DNA of 64,000 bases from Leptospira selangorensis (GTDB taxonomy: Bacteria > Spirochaetota > Leptospiria > Leptospirales > Leptospiraceae), in assembly GCF_004769405.1 (NCBI RefSeq), contig NZ_RQES01000005.1, forward strand, positions 124,001 to 188,000. The letters run 5' to 3'. The position numbers and the translations under genes were made by a program. This document shows positions 19,534-28,290 of this stretch, in pieces (the stretch's first letter is position 1; the number at the start of each line of letters is the position of its first letter). The notes beneath the pieces were generated by a model that worked only from the letters and a program-made list of their open reading frames with translations, searched no databases and was not told the origin of the DNA.

Positions 19534-20088
19534 TCAAAGAAACCTACTCCAAAGAGTATGGTATAAGAAAAATTTACGGATCGGAAATCCTAAGATATTC
19601 GAATAAGATCCTTGGAAATTTTTCGCAGGCGAATTCGGATCTTGGATCCCATATGATCCTGCTTTATCATACGGTTTGCAAATTTTAATATATTCTAAAA
19701 TTTCAGATTTGTTCCAAGGATGGAATTCTACTTCCGAAACATCGTAATTGAAAATTTTTTCATCCTTAGTCATGATCCCTAGGCCAGAAAAGACCTGATG
19801 TGTTTTTCCGGAAAGTTCGGAGATCATAGAAAATGCTTCTGATTCATCTGCAGGTTTTTGCAGTATCTTATTTTGAAAAACGACTATAGTATCCGACGCT
19901 AGGATGACTTCTTCCGCGATCTCCGGCTTCGGTCCAAGTTTTGCTAAGGTTACTCTTTCCAAATAACTAACGGGTGTTTCTTGGTGAAGACTAGTTTCGT
20001 CTATGGGCAAAGGTAGGATTTGGAAATGTAATCCTAAGGATTGTAAGATCTCTTTTCTTCGAGGAGATTGGGATCTCAGAATAAGCAT
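19534..20088 (-). CDS. maf: Maf family nucleotide pyrophosphatase
   Basis: A house-cleaning NTP pyrophosphatase of 184 aa. Maf motifs are all visible: the N-terminal SQSPRRKEIL, ASDTIVVF, KPADESEA, YDKAGSYGIQ and the C-terminal GSYSNILGFPI. YhdE-type Maf proteins hydrolyse dTTP, UTP and modified pyrimidine nucleotides. The N-terminus is divergent from the gene at 20161. Confidence 0.9.
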   Translation of the reverse strand: MLILRSQSPRRKEILQSLGLHFQILPLPIDETSLHQETPVSYLERVTLAKLGPKPEIAEEVILASDTIVVFQNKILQKPADESEAFSMISELSGKTHQVFSGLGIMTKDEKIFNYDVSEVEFHPWNKSEILEYIKICKPYDKAGSYGIQDPNSPAKNFQGSYSNILGFPIRKFFLYHTLWSRFL

Positions 20089-20160
20089 ATATCCATCCTG
20101 AAAGAAAAGCCTTGCCAGACACTCCTTTTCCCAGTATCAATGTTCGCACGGATCGAACCA

Positions 20161-21039
20161 ATGAAATTATTTCTTAGATCATTCTTCTCTATACGCACTC
20201 TAGTTTCGGTAATTCTTGTCTCACTCGTGGCTTTCACTTCTTCTTATTCCCAAGAAGCTAAAAAAGTTGCCCCTAGTGATAGTCCGGAGACCAAACCGAC
20301 TAACTCGAATGTGGATCCAAAATCCAGAGCTTATTCTTTGCGTAAAAAATCTTGGGTGTCTTTAAGATATCTTAGGACTAGTCTTTTAAATTTTGGGAAG
20401 AAGGCGGACTGGGACACATCCCTTGCGGATTATTCAAAGGCAGAATCTTCTTTTCAAAGAGGAGAATGGGAACCAGCAGGAAACCAGTTCCAAACTTTAA
20501 AAACAAAATTGGATCAACTTGCAGAAGCTCAGGCAAAAGAAGTGTTCAATCGTTCCGACGCATTGGAGAAAGATATCCAGCCTAAGGTTGTAGATCTGAA
20601 ACTGAATACGGAAGCTCCGGGAAAACAATACATCCCTGTAATGGAAAAACATCTTCAGATCTATAGGGATACTTGGCAGGCGGCTAAATTAGAAAGAGAG
20701 ATTGGGAACCAAGGACAGAATTTATATTTTGCAAAACAAGGTCTGTTACAACTATATAAAGCTAAAATCCTTTTGGAAAAATCCAAAGAAGGAAAGTTGG
20801 AATCGGAAGAAAAGTTGAGTAAAAACAAAGTTTTAGAAACAGACTATTTAACTCCTGAAGAAGTAAAATACTGGGACGATTGTTTGGAAGTATTGAATGA
20901 ATCAGAAGAGAAAAATCGCCAAAAAGAAAAACAGGCAATCATAAGTGTATACCAATCCAGAACTGGCAAAAAACCAGGTGACGGTAAGAACAATGCAGGC
21001 ACGACGAACTCGCCAACGAGCGGCGAAGGTAAAAAGTAA
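20161..21039 (+). CDS. Secreted helical protein of unknown function
   Basis: A 292-aa protein with a long signal peptide (residues 1-31, ending SSYSQ). The mature part is charged, mostly helical and Lys/Glu-rich, with a low-complexity Gly/Asn/Lys tail. No domain is recognised. I start at ATG 20161 because upstream in-frame starts overlap maf and would bury the signal peptide behind 31 extra residues. Confidence 0.7.
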   Translation: MKLFLRSFFSIRTLVSVILVSLVAFTSSYSQEAKKVAPSDSPETKPTNSNVDPKSRAYSLRKKSWVSLRYLRTSLLNFGKKADWDTSLADYSKAESSFQRGEWEPAGNQFQTLKTKLDQLAEAQAKEVFNRSDALEKDIQPKVVDLKLNTEAPGKQYIPVMEKHLQIYRDTWQAAKLEREIGNQGQNLYFAKQGLLQLYKAKILLEKSKEGKLESEEKLSKNKVLETDYLTPEEVKYWDDCLEVLNESEEKNRQKEKQAIISVYQSRTGKKPGDGKNNAGTTNSPTSGEGKK

Positions 21040-21078
21040 GGGCCTTTCGGATTTTCTTTCCGAATATAAGAATAGAGT

Positions 21079-21582
21079 ATGAAATTATCTAAAATTATCT
21101 TCCTTCTATTCTTTCTTTCTTCAGTTTCTTGTAGAGGTTTCAATCTACAAAATTTTAAGAATCATACTTTTGAAAACACCTGTGATTGGTTTGATCTATT
21201 CTGCGACAAGATCGTAGTGAATCCGGATCTTTCCGATTGCGATCCATTTCATGAAGAATACGAAGGATATTCTCATTATATAGATCGTGGAGTATTAAAA
21301 AACGATTATAAGATAGAAGAAGAAGCCAAACAGGAAAAAGAGCCTAACGATCCTACGGAACCTCTGCCTAAGAAAAAGGAAAAGATCAAAGCGACCAATA
21401 CGGATTACGGAAATAACATGAGAATAGATTCTAAAAAATTATTCGAAAGATATGATATTTCCGCAGGAAGAAGATCCGACAAAGATAGATCCAAACATCC
21501 TTGCGGCGTATTGCAAGAAGGCAGCAAACCTAAAGTGTATTATTCGGAACCTAAAACTACAGACAAGGGAGGAGAATTTTGA
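21079..21582 (+). CDS. Small lipoprotein of unknown function
   Basis: A 167-aa protein with a lipobox ending SSVSC (Cys18). The mature part has several cysteines, a Lys/Glu/Pro-rich middle that is probably disordered, and a polar C-terminus. Its last bases overlap the SDR start by 4, so it is probably co-translated with that gene. Confidence 0.72.
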   Translation: MKLSKIIFLLFFLSSVSCRGFNLQNFKNHTFENTCDWFDLFCDKIVVNPDLSDCDPFHEEYEGYSHYIDRGVLKNDYKIEEEAKQEKEPNDPTEPLPKKKEKIKATNTDYGNNMRIDSKKLFERYDISAGRRSDKDRSKHPCGVLQEGSKPKVYYSEPKTTDKGGEF

Positions 21583-22322
21583 AAAACGTATTCGATTTAA
21601 CAGGTAAATCAGTATTAGTAACGGGAGCAACCAGAGGAATCGGAAGACAGATCGCTCAGGGATTTTTGGATGCAGGTGCAACGGTATATGGAACCGGATC
21701 TTCTGCCGAGTCCATCAAACGTTTAGAAGGATCTGGCATCGAAGCATTCGCGGCTGATATTCGCCAACCTGGAGCAATGGATTCTATCATTGAAACATTG
21801 AGCAAAAAACACGGCAAGTTGGATGTGCTTGTAAATAATGCGGGAGTAGCCACCAATCTACCTGCCGGATTTTTTAAAGAAGAAGACATACAAAATGTGA
21901 CACAAACCAATTTTGTGGGAGTGTTCCGTGCGAGTCAGGCATACTATAAAATACATAAGAAAAAAGGCGGGAACATTATCAATATCGCCTCAGTCCTAGG
22001 TATGGTCGGCACTAAATTTGCGTCCGTATATTGCGGAACAAAAGGTGCGGTAATTAATATGACCAAGGCCCTCGCGGTAGAATGGGCAGGTTCCGGATAC
22101 AGGGTGAACGCGATCTGTCCGGGATTTATAGATACGGACATGACGGAGATGATCAAAGAAAGACCCGAAGTATTGGAGCAAATGAAAGCAAGGATCCCAA
22201 TGTCTAGATTAGGCAGACCGGAAGATCTTGCCGGAGCAGCAGTCTTCTTAGCTTCCGATGCAGCGGCTTATGTTACCGGTCAGACTATCGTCGTGGACGG
22301 AGGTGTTACTTCCGGTATATGA
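21579..22322 (+). CDS. Short-chain dehydrogenase/reductase, FabG-like
   Basis: A classical 247-aa SDR. The cofactor motif is TGATRGIG (residues 15-22), the structural motif NNAG (87-90), and the catalytic residues Ser138, Tyr151 and Lys155 (YCGTK). The closest family is 3-oxoacyl-ACP reductase or a related alcohol dehydrogenase, but the substrate cannot be read from sequence. The start is TTG with a very strong SD (GGGAGGAG). ATGA overlap couples it to the YrdC gene. Confidence 0.85.
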   Translation: MKNVFDLTGKSVLVTGATRGIGRQIAQGFLDAGATVYGTGSSAESIKRLEGSGIEAFAADIRQPGAMDSIIETLSKKHGKLDVLVNNAGVATNLPAGFFKEEDIQNVTQTNFVGVFRASQAYYKIHKKKGGNIINIASVLGMVGTKFASVYCGTKGAVINMTKALAVEWAGSGYRVNAICPGFIDTDMTEMIKERPEVLEQMKARIPMSRLGRPEDLAGAAVFLASDAAAYVTGQTIVVDGGVTSGI

Positions 22323-22936
22323 TATTAGAATTACATCCCCAGAATCCTGAAAAGAGGATCCTCGGACAAATTTCCAAAAAATTATCCGAGGGAGGGGTGT
22401 ATGTATTTCCTACGGATACAGTTTACGGTTTGATAGCGGACTCACAGTCTCATGCTGGAGTAGAAAAATTATACAAACTGAAAAACATTTCTAAGAACCA
22501 ACCTCTGTCTCTTCTTTGCGCGGACATCTCTACTGCATCTAACTATATGGAACAACTTTCCAACGAAGCGTTCCGTTTGATGAAAAGAATTACTCCTGGA
22601 CCTTACACATTCGTAGTTAAGGCGAATAAACATCTTCCTAGAGTTTCTTTCTCGAATCAAAAAGATAAGAATATCGGGATAAGAATTCCTGATTCAAAAT
22701 ATCTGCAGACTTTGTTGGAGCTCCATCCGAATCCTCTTACTTCTACTTCCGTATTTTTCAAGGATGAGTTCGTGACCGATGTGGACATGATCGAAAAAGA
22801 ATACGGTAACAAAGTGGATGGGATCTTAGATGGAGGAATTCTAGAACTCGAATTATCTACCATTCTTGACTGCACAGGAGATGGAATTTCCATCTTGAGA
22901 GAAGGCAAAGGAATGGAAAAGATCAACTCATTATAA
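22319..22936 (+). CDS. tsaC: YrdC/Sua5 family protein, probable threonylcarbamoyl-AMP synthase
   Basis: A 205-aa YrdC-fold protein. The motif FPTDTVYGL at about residue 30 and the KNQPLSLLC segment match the ATP and threonine-binding parts of TsaC/Sua5, which makes threonylcarbamoyl-adenylate for t6A37 in tRNA. It lacks the C-terminal Sua5 domain. TsaE and TsaB genes lie about 13 kb away. A paralogue of other function is possible. Confidence 0.8.
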   Translation: MILELHPQNPEKRILGQISKKLSEGGVYVFPTDTVYGLIADSQSHAGVEKLYKLKNISKNQPLSLLCADISTASNYMEQLSNEAFRLMKRITPGPYTFVVKANKHLPRVSFSNQKDKNIGIRIPDSKYLQTLLELHPNPLTSTSVFFKDEFVTDVDMIEKEYGNKVDGILDGGILELELSTILDCTGDGISILREGKGMEKINSL

Positions 22937-22951
22937 TCTCTGGAGGCAATC

Positions 22952-23941
22952 ATGCAGAAAAGACAATTGGGAAAGATAGGCCCACTCGTATCCGAACAAG
23001 GATTGGGTTGTATGGGAATGTCTGATTTTTACGGAAAGACGGATGATGCAGAATCCATTGCAACTATACATCGTGCGATAGAGTTGGGAGTTACATTATT
23101 CGACACGGCAGATATGTATGGCCCTCATATCAATGAAGAACTTTTAGGAAAAGCGATCAAAGGAAAAAGAGACCAGGTAGTGATCGCAACTAAGTTCGGG
23201 ATCATGAGAGATCCTAACGATCCTTACAAAAGAGGATACAACGGAAAACCCGAATATGTAAAAGCGGCCTGTGAAGGAAGTTTGAAACGTTTAGGCGTTG
23301 ATACGATCGATTTATATTACCAACACAGGGTAGATCCGGATACTCCTATCGAAGAAACAGTAGGAGCAATGGCGGATCTAGTGAAACAGGGAAAAGTAAA
23401 GTATATAGGACTTTCCGAAGCGGGAATTGATACAATCAAAAGAGCTGCAAAGGTTCATCCAATTTCCGCATTACAGACTGAATATTCTCTTTGGACAAGA
23501 GATCCGGAAGATGGTATCTTACAAACCTGTAGAGATCTTGGAATTGGATTTGTAGCTTATAGTCCTCTCGGCCGTGGATTTTTAACAGGGCAGATCCAAA
23601 AATTTGAAGATCTGGATCCAAACGATTTTAGAAGAAACTCACCTCGCTTCCAAGGAGAGAATTTCCAAAAAAATTTAGAGTTGGTTGCTAAGATAAAAGA
23701 GATCGCTAACGAAAAATCTGTTACTGCCGGTCAGCTTGCTCTAGCTTGGGTTCTCGCTCAGGGACAAGATATAGTTCCGATCGCTGGTACCAAAAGACGC
23801 AAATATCTGGAAGAGAATATTGGAGGAAGTTCTGTCAAATTATCCAAAGAAGATTTAGACAGGATCAATTCAGTCGCTCCTAAAGATGCTGCAGCCGGAT
23901 TACGTTATCCGGCTTCCAGCATGGGCTCTGTAGGAAGATAA
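22952..23941 (+). CDS. Aldo/keto reductase
   Basis: A 329-aa NADPH-dependent aldo/keto reductase of the AKR13-like type. Catalytic residues are visible in DTADMYG (Asp, Tyr), ATKFG (Lys) and YYQHR (His), with the C-terminal cofactor loop [14 protein letters not shown]. The natural substrate is unknown. A good SD (GGAGG) precedes the ATG. It is convergent with the Spx-like gene. Confidence 0.9.
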   Translation: MQKRQLGKIGPLVSEQGLGCMGMSDFYGKTDDAESIATIHRAIELGVTLFDTADMYGPHINEELLGKAIKGKRDQVVIATKFGIMRDPNDPYKRGYNGKPEYVKAACEGSLKRLGVDTIDLYYQHRVDPDTPIEETVGAMADLVKQGKVKYIGLSEAGIDTIKRAAKVHPISALQTEYSLWTRDPEDGILQTCRDLGIGFVAYSPLGRGFLTGQIQKFEDLDPNDFRRNSPRFQGENFQKNLELVAKIKEIANEKSVTAGQLALAWVLAQGQDIVPIAGTKRRKYLEENIGGSSVKLSKEDLDRINSVAPKDAAAGLRYPASSMGSVGR

Positions 23942-23948
23942 TCGATGA

Positions 23949-23981
23949 GGAAGGCCTATTTAGTTTTTAAAGCGGCCTTCC
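23949..23981. terminator. Hairpin between convergent genes, possible terminator
   Basis: A perfect 8-bp GC-rich stem pairs 23949-23956 with 23974-23981 around a 17-base AT-rich loop. It starts 8 bases after the aldo/keto reductase stop and touches the stop of the opposing gene. No clean U-run follows. Confidence 0.4.
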
Positions 23982-24318
23982 ATTCTTCTTCCTTAAAACC
24001 TACTAGTCCGAAATTTTCTCCTAATACAAAAGGCCTTTTGACCAGGTTTCCGTTCCCGGAAAGTAGTTCGAACTGCTCGTCCAGGCTCATTTTGGAGAGT
24101 TTGTCCTTAAGGCCCAGTTCCTTGTAATCTCCACCGGAAGTATTGAATAATTTTTTAGATTCTCCGCCCACATATCCCAGCATCTTTTTGAGTTCTGCTT
24201 TCGTTGGCGGGGTTTCCCGGATTGCTTTCTTGTCGAAGTCTACCTTTTTACTTTCCAGGAATTTTAGGGCGTTTCTGCATGTGCTGCAATTTTTGTATTC
24301 GTACACTTTTAACTTCAC
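23956..24318 (-). CDS. ArsC/Spx-family thioredoxin-fold protein
   Basis: A 120-aa ArsC-like protein. It begins KLKVYEYKNCSTCRNALKF, with a CxxC at Cys11/Cys14, and ends with the family's FVLGENFGLVGFKEEEW. Members are arsenate reductases, Spx regulators or YffB-type redox proteins; the CxxC is nearer Spx/YffB. I start at GTG 24318, eight bases after AGGAG. Longer in-frame starts would add 11 residues with no function. Confidence 0.8.
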   Translation of the reverse strand: MKLKVYEYKNCSTCRNALKFLESKKVDFDKKAIRETPPTKAELKKMLGYVGGESKKLFNTSGGDYKELGLKDKLSKMSLDEQFELLSGNGNLVKRPFVLGENFGLVGFKEEEWKAALKTK

Positions 24319-24403
24319 GGTTGGATCTCCTACAAGGCTTTCCCTTCCCAAATTCGGAATTTATGTCGTCTTTGCAAGTAGGAACCGACAAAAAAACTTT
24401 ACC

Positions 24404-24432
24404 TTGAAAATGGAAAGTTTTGCCGATAGTAT
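24404..24432 (+). promoter_or_regulatory. Candidate sigma-70 promoter for fliG
   Basis: TTGAAA (24404-24409), a 17-base spacer and TAGTAT (24427-24432) give a good housekeeping promoter about 20 bases before the fliG GTG. It also contains GCCGATAG, close to a sigma-28 minus-10, but with no matching minus-35 element. Confidence 0.5.
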
Positions 24433-24451
24433 TCCTTAGGACGCGCTCAAA

Positions 24452-25465
24452 GTGCTGAATAAAAAGACCTCTCTAACCGGAAGACAAAAAGCGGCCATTT
24501 TTCTAATCGCCGTAGGGTCCGACGTATCTTCGGAAATTTTCAAACATTTACGTGAAGACGAGATCGAACAGATCACGTTCGAGATCGCACGTTTAGATAA
24601 GATCACTCCGGAGGATAAGGAGAAGGTTCTCGTAGAATTCAACGAGCTTATGATGGCTCAGGAATTCATCTCGAACGGAGGTATCGACTTCGCTAGGGGA
24701 TTATTAGAGAAAGCTCTAGGTAACCAGAAAGCGATCGATATTATCAACCGACTTACTTCGAGCTTGCAAGTTCGTCCTTTCGACTTTATTCGTAGAACTG
24801 ACCCTCAGCACTTATTAAACTTTATCCAGAATGAGCACCCTCAAACAATCGCATTAATTTTATCTTATTTAGATCCTCAAAAAGCATCTAGCATTCTGTC
24901 CGGATTGCCACACACAATCCAAGCAGAAGTTGCTAAGAGGATCGCCACTATGGACCGGGTTTCTCCGGACGTTCTTCGAGAAGTAGAAAGGGTATTAGAA
25001 AGAAAACTTTCTACATTGGCGAGTGAGGATTATACCTCTGCCGGTGGTATCGATTCAGTCGTAGAAATTTTGAACCTTGTGGATAGGGGAACTGAGAAAA
25101 CAATCATTGAAGCTCTGGAAGAAGAAGATCCGGAACTCGCGGAAGAGATCAAAAAGAGGATGTTCGTATTCGAGGATATCGTACTACTCGACGACCGCGC
25201 GATCCAAAAAGTATTGAGAGAAGTAGACAACTCAGACCTTGCAAAAGCTCTCAAATCTGTGGATACAGAAGTTCAGGAAAAGATCTTCAAGAACATGTCC
25301 AAACGTGCCGCGAACCTACTCCGAGAGGATATGGACTTCATGGGACCTATTCGTATTAAAGACGTGGAAGACGCTCAGCAAAAAATCGTTAATATTATAC
25401 GTAAGCTGGAAGAATCCGGAGACATCGTAGTCGCACGTGCTGGCGAAGACGAACTCGTTATGTGA
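24452..25465 (+). CDS. fliG: Flagellar motor switch protein FliG
   Basis: A full-length 337-aa FliG. N-terminal, middle (EHPQTIALILSYL) and C-terminal torque domains are all present. Charged torque-helix residues are conserved: Lys in ALKSVD, Arg and acidic residues in SKRAANLLREDM, and Arg in GPIRIKD. FliG forms the switch ring and receives torque from the stator. The start is GTG. It is not within a fliF-fliH operon here, and the cyclase follows in the same frame after the stop. Confidence 0.94.
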   Translation: MLNKKTSLTGRQKAAIFLIAVGSDVSSEIFKHLREDEIEQITFEIARLDKITPEDKEKVLVEFNELMMAQEFISNGGIDFARGLLEKALGNQKAIDIINRLTSSLQVRPFDFIRRTDPQHLLNFIQNEHPQTIALILSYLDPQKASSILSGLPHTIQAEVAKRIATMDRVSPDVLREVERVLERKLSTLASEDYTSAGGIDSVVEILNLVDRGTEKTIIEALEEEDPELAEEIKKRMFVFEDIVLLDDRAIQKVLREVDNSDLAKALKSVDTEVQEKIFKNMSKRAANLLREDMDFMGPIRIKDVEDAQQKIVNIIRKLEESGDIVVARAGEDELVM

Positions 25466-25474
25466 GGTCCGAAC

Positions 25475-27667
25475 CTGGACCATATATCTCACAAACGATT
25501 TGTATTCTGGATCTGCGTAACTTTACTGGTTTCCCAGTTTGGTTGTATTTCCGATACCAAACCTGTTAGAAAGATAGACTTTTCCGAACTGGAATGGACC
25601 GGAAGACTTATACCTGAAACTCCAAACGAAAAGAAAACAGAACTTAAAAACAAAAAGCAAGAAGCTAGTTCTGAAGATTGGACTCCTCTTCCTACTTTAC
25701 CTTGGACATTCAATAGTCTTTTCCAGATCCCAATGGATTCAGGCCTCCACCAGGTTGAGATCAAAACTGAATTTAATTTGGATAAAACGGACGACTTACT
25801 TAAGATCCCGGCTGGTCTCTATATTTCCGATATTGGAGAGAACTGGAAAATTTTTCTGAATGGAATTTTAGTAAGAGAAGAATGGTACGAGCCTACGGAA
25901 GGCCAACTTACTAAAAACCGTTCCGTAAAAGGACTGATCATTCCACTTCATCATGGAATTTTAAAGCAGGGTAAAAACGATCTGAAAATCCGTTTTATGG
26001 GAATGGCGGACAGCAATCCTATAAAGGCAAACGATCATTTCGGATTCTATCATCCCAAAAATTTCAGGATATCTTCCTTAGAGGAAATTTATAACTCTAG
26101 CTCAGAATACTTTGATATATTCCTTTTCGGGATTTACTTTATATTCGGTTTCTATCATGTTCTGTTCTTCGTAACTAGAAAACAGGATATTTATTATCTG
26201 TATTTTGGGCTTTTCTCCTTATTTTCTTCCGTATATTTTTATTTTACCACCTTTCATATATATAATAAATTCATAAATTTTCCTGGTGGCCCGGATACTG
26301 AATTTTTCTTTAGGGGAGAAATTTCGGCACTCATTCCAATGGTCCCTATCTTTATGCTTTTTGCGAAAGACTTCTTTTACCAAAAGGAAGGAAAGTTTTG
26401 GATCATTCGTACATTCTGCGTTTTAAGCGGGATCCTATTTTTAACGAACTGGTTTCTGCCTTATAAATACGTTCTTCCGAATCTGACTGTTTTTCAAGTT
26501 CTTCTGTTTTTGATGCTCTTGTATGTGATCTTCTTCTCCGCAAATGCGATCCGTTTGAAAAAACCTGACTCTGTTAAACTCGCAGTCGGTATCGGGGTTT
26601 GTGGTCTTTTCGGACTTTGGGATACGATAGATGCAATGACTAAGATCGCAGGGTTCCATTATCCTTTCTTTAAGATCTCCTTCTCCGTTTTCATTCTTGT
26701 GATCATTAGTCTTTTAGTTTCCAGATATGTGAGTTTGTACAAACAATCTCAGGCTCTTAACCTGGAGATCTCAAAACAAAGAGATGCATTTTACAGATTC
26801 GTACCTTCCGAATTTATTTCTATATTAGATAGAGAAAGTCCTGTTGAGATCAAGATAGGTGACTCTAAAGAAAAGACGATGTCTGTATTCTTTGCCGACT
26901 TAAGAGGTTATACTTCCGTTTCCGAGAAGTTGAGTCCTGATGAGAATATTAAATATCTGAATAGATACTTTTCCGCATTTGAAGATATCATATTTAAGAA
27001 TGCAGGCTTCGTGGATAAATACATCGGAGATGCGATCATGGCATTATTCTCCGATCATAGCGACAGAGCGGAGAAGGAAAATTTTAATTCTGCAGACAAT
27101 GCTCTTCAGTCTGCGATTGATATGGTTCGTTACGTAGAATCTCTAAATGATGGGATTGGCATAGGAGCGGATTTAGGAATTGGTGTGAACACCGGACCTT
27201 TGATCTTGGGAACGGTAGGTAGCGAGAGGAGAATTGATACTACTGTTGTAGGTGACACTGTTAATTTATCTTCACGAGTCCAAAGTCTTTCCGGTTTTTA
27301 TAAAAGTAAAATTCTAGTGACCCATCATACTTTCCTACGTTTGAATTTACTTTCGGACGTTATGGCAAGAGAGATCGATACAGTTATCGTAAAGGGCAAA
27401 ACCCAACCGGTTATCTTATACGAAGTTTTTCAAGCAGATGAACCTGAATCAGTGGATTGGAAAGAAGGCTCCAAAATGAAGCTGAATGAAGGGATCGCCC
27501 TCTATAAAGCGGGGCAATTCAAGAATGCTTTCTCTATCTTTAAGGAATTATATAAAGAAAAGCCTACGGATAATATCGTAAAACTGTATGCTAAAAGAAC
27601 CAAAATGATCCTAGGCCAGGATCCTCCGGGAGATTGGGACGGGATTTTCAGGCTTCATAGAAAATAA
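25475..27667 (+). CDS. Membrane receptor adenylate cyclase (7TMR-DISM-like plus class III cyclase)
   Basis: The first ATG (25733) gives 644 aa, but the frame stays open back to the fliG stop. CTG 25475, seven bases after GAGG, would start a protein with the signal-like FVFWICVTLLVS. That gives 730 aa: signal, extracellular jelly-roll-like sensor (to about residue 210), seven-helix membrane region (about 210-430), then a class III cyclase domain. Metal-binding Asp residues are in FFADLRGYT and KYIGDAIMALF; Lys before the second and Thr in TTVVGDTVNLSSR suggest ATP as substrate. It probably converts extracellular signals to cAMP. Confidence 0.85.
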   Translation: MDHISHKRFVFWICVTLLVSQFGCISDTKPVRKIDFSELEWTGRLIPETPNEKKTELKNKKQEASSEDWTPLPTLPWTFNSLFQIPMDSGLHQVEIKTEFNLDKTDDLLKIPAGLYISDIGENWKIFLNGILVREEWYEPTEGQLTKNRSVKGLIIPLHHGILKQGKNDLKIRFMGMADSNPIKANDHFGFYHPKNFRISSLEEIYNSSSEYFDIFLFGIYFIFGFYHVLFFVTRKQDIYYLYFGLFSLFSSVYFYFTTFHIYNKFINFPGGPDTEFFFRGEISALIPMVPIFMLFAKDFFYQKEGKFWIIRTFCVLSGILFLTNWFLPYKYVLPNLTVFQVLLFLMLLYVIFFSANAIRLKKPDSVKLAVGIGVCGLFGLWDTIDAMTKIAGFHYPFFKISFSVFILVIISLLVSRYVSLYKQSQALNLEISKQRDAFYRFVPSEFISILDRESPVEIKIGDSKEKTMSVFFADLRGYTSVSEKLSPDENIKYLNRYFSAFEDIIFKNAGFVDKYIGDAIMALFSDHSDRAEKENFNSADNALQSAIDMVRYVESLNDGIGIGADLGIGVNTGPLILGTVGSERRIDTTVVGDTVNLSSRVQSLSGFYKSKILVTHHTFLRLNLLSDVMAREIDTVIVKGKTQPVILYEVFQADEPESVDWKEGSKMKLNEGIALYKAGQFKNAFSIFKELYKEKPTDNIVKLYAKRTKMILGQDPPGDWDGIFRLHRK

Positions 27668-27785
27668 TTTCCAATTTCAATCTATTCTTCTCAAATTTAG
27701 GGAACGTATAAAACCTTCTCCTGTCTGATGTTTGCTCGGTTTTGTAATCCGAATTTAACCTCATTCAAATAGGAAATTCTAAAAC

Positions 27786-28289
27786 ATGAAGTATAAGGTC
27801 GGGATCGTTTCTATAGTTTTGATTTTCTCGACTTTCGGATTAAGCGCCGAGGAAAAGGAAAAACTTCCGGATTTTAAATTGGCCGACCAAAAAGGAATAG
27901 TTTTCAGCTCATCAACTGCAAAAGGAAATACTTACTTTTTACTCGGTTGTGGCTTCAAAGACATTGTCCTATGTAGAAAACATGGGCGCAAAATTTACTG
28001 GAAGATGCAGACATTATTAAAAGACGAGGACCACGTTATCTTCTCCGCTTATCTGAATTTAAAAAAAGCACCATCCGCTGTTTTTGATTATATTCTCCAA
28101 GAAAAGGAAAAAGATTATGAAAGTATTTTGTTGGATAAGAAAGGGACTCTATCCAGTGGCTTGGTAGAAGGAAAATCTTTCTTAAGAGTATATTCTCCCA
28201 AAGGTGTACTTATCCACAAAGAGTATTTTGAATCTGTGGATGATACAAAAGTTTCCGAACTTTATAAACTAGTCCGAAGTGGAAAGTAA
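27786..28289 (+). CDS. Secreted protein, possibly thioredoxin-like
   Basis: A 167-aa protein with a clear signal peptide (residues 1-21, ending GLSAEE). The mature start LPDFKLADQKG resembles peroxiredoxin or TlpA-like folds, but there is no CxxC and the nearest cysteines are in GCGFKDIVLCRK. The family is uncertain. The lipoprotein gene starts right after its stop. Confidence 0.6.
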   Translation: MKYKVGIVSIVLIFSTFGLSAEEKEKLPDFKLADQKGIVFSSSTAKGNTYFLLGCGFKDIVLCRKHGRKIYWKMQTLLKDEDHVIFSAYLNLKKAPSAVFDYILQEKEKDYESILLDKKGTLSSGLVEGKSFLRVYSPKGVLIHKEYFESVDDTKVSELYKLVRSGK

Positions 28290-28290
28290 A

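Noticed and set aside
24417..24429. Sigma-28 flagellar promoter before fliG
   Set aside because: GCCGATAG matches a minus-10, but no TAAA-type minus-35 occurs at the right spacing, while a good sigma-70 pair fits.
25489..25764. Minus-strand 91-aa ORF opposite the cyclase 5' region
   Set aside because: The plus-strand frame here codes for a plausible signal and sensor domain continuous with the cyclase. The minus ORF has no SD or domain.
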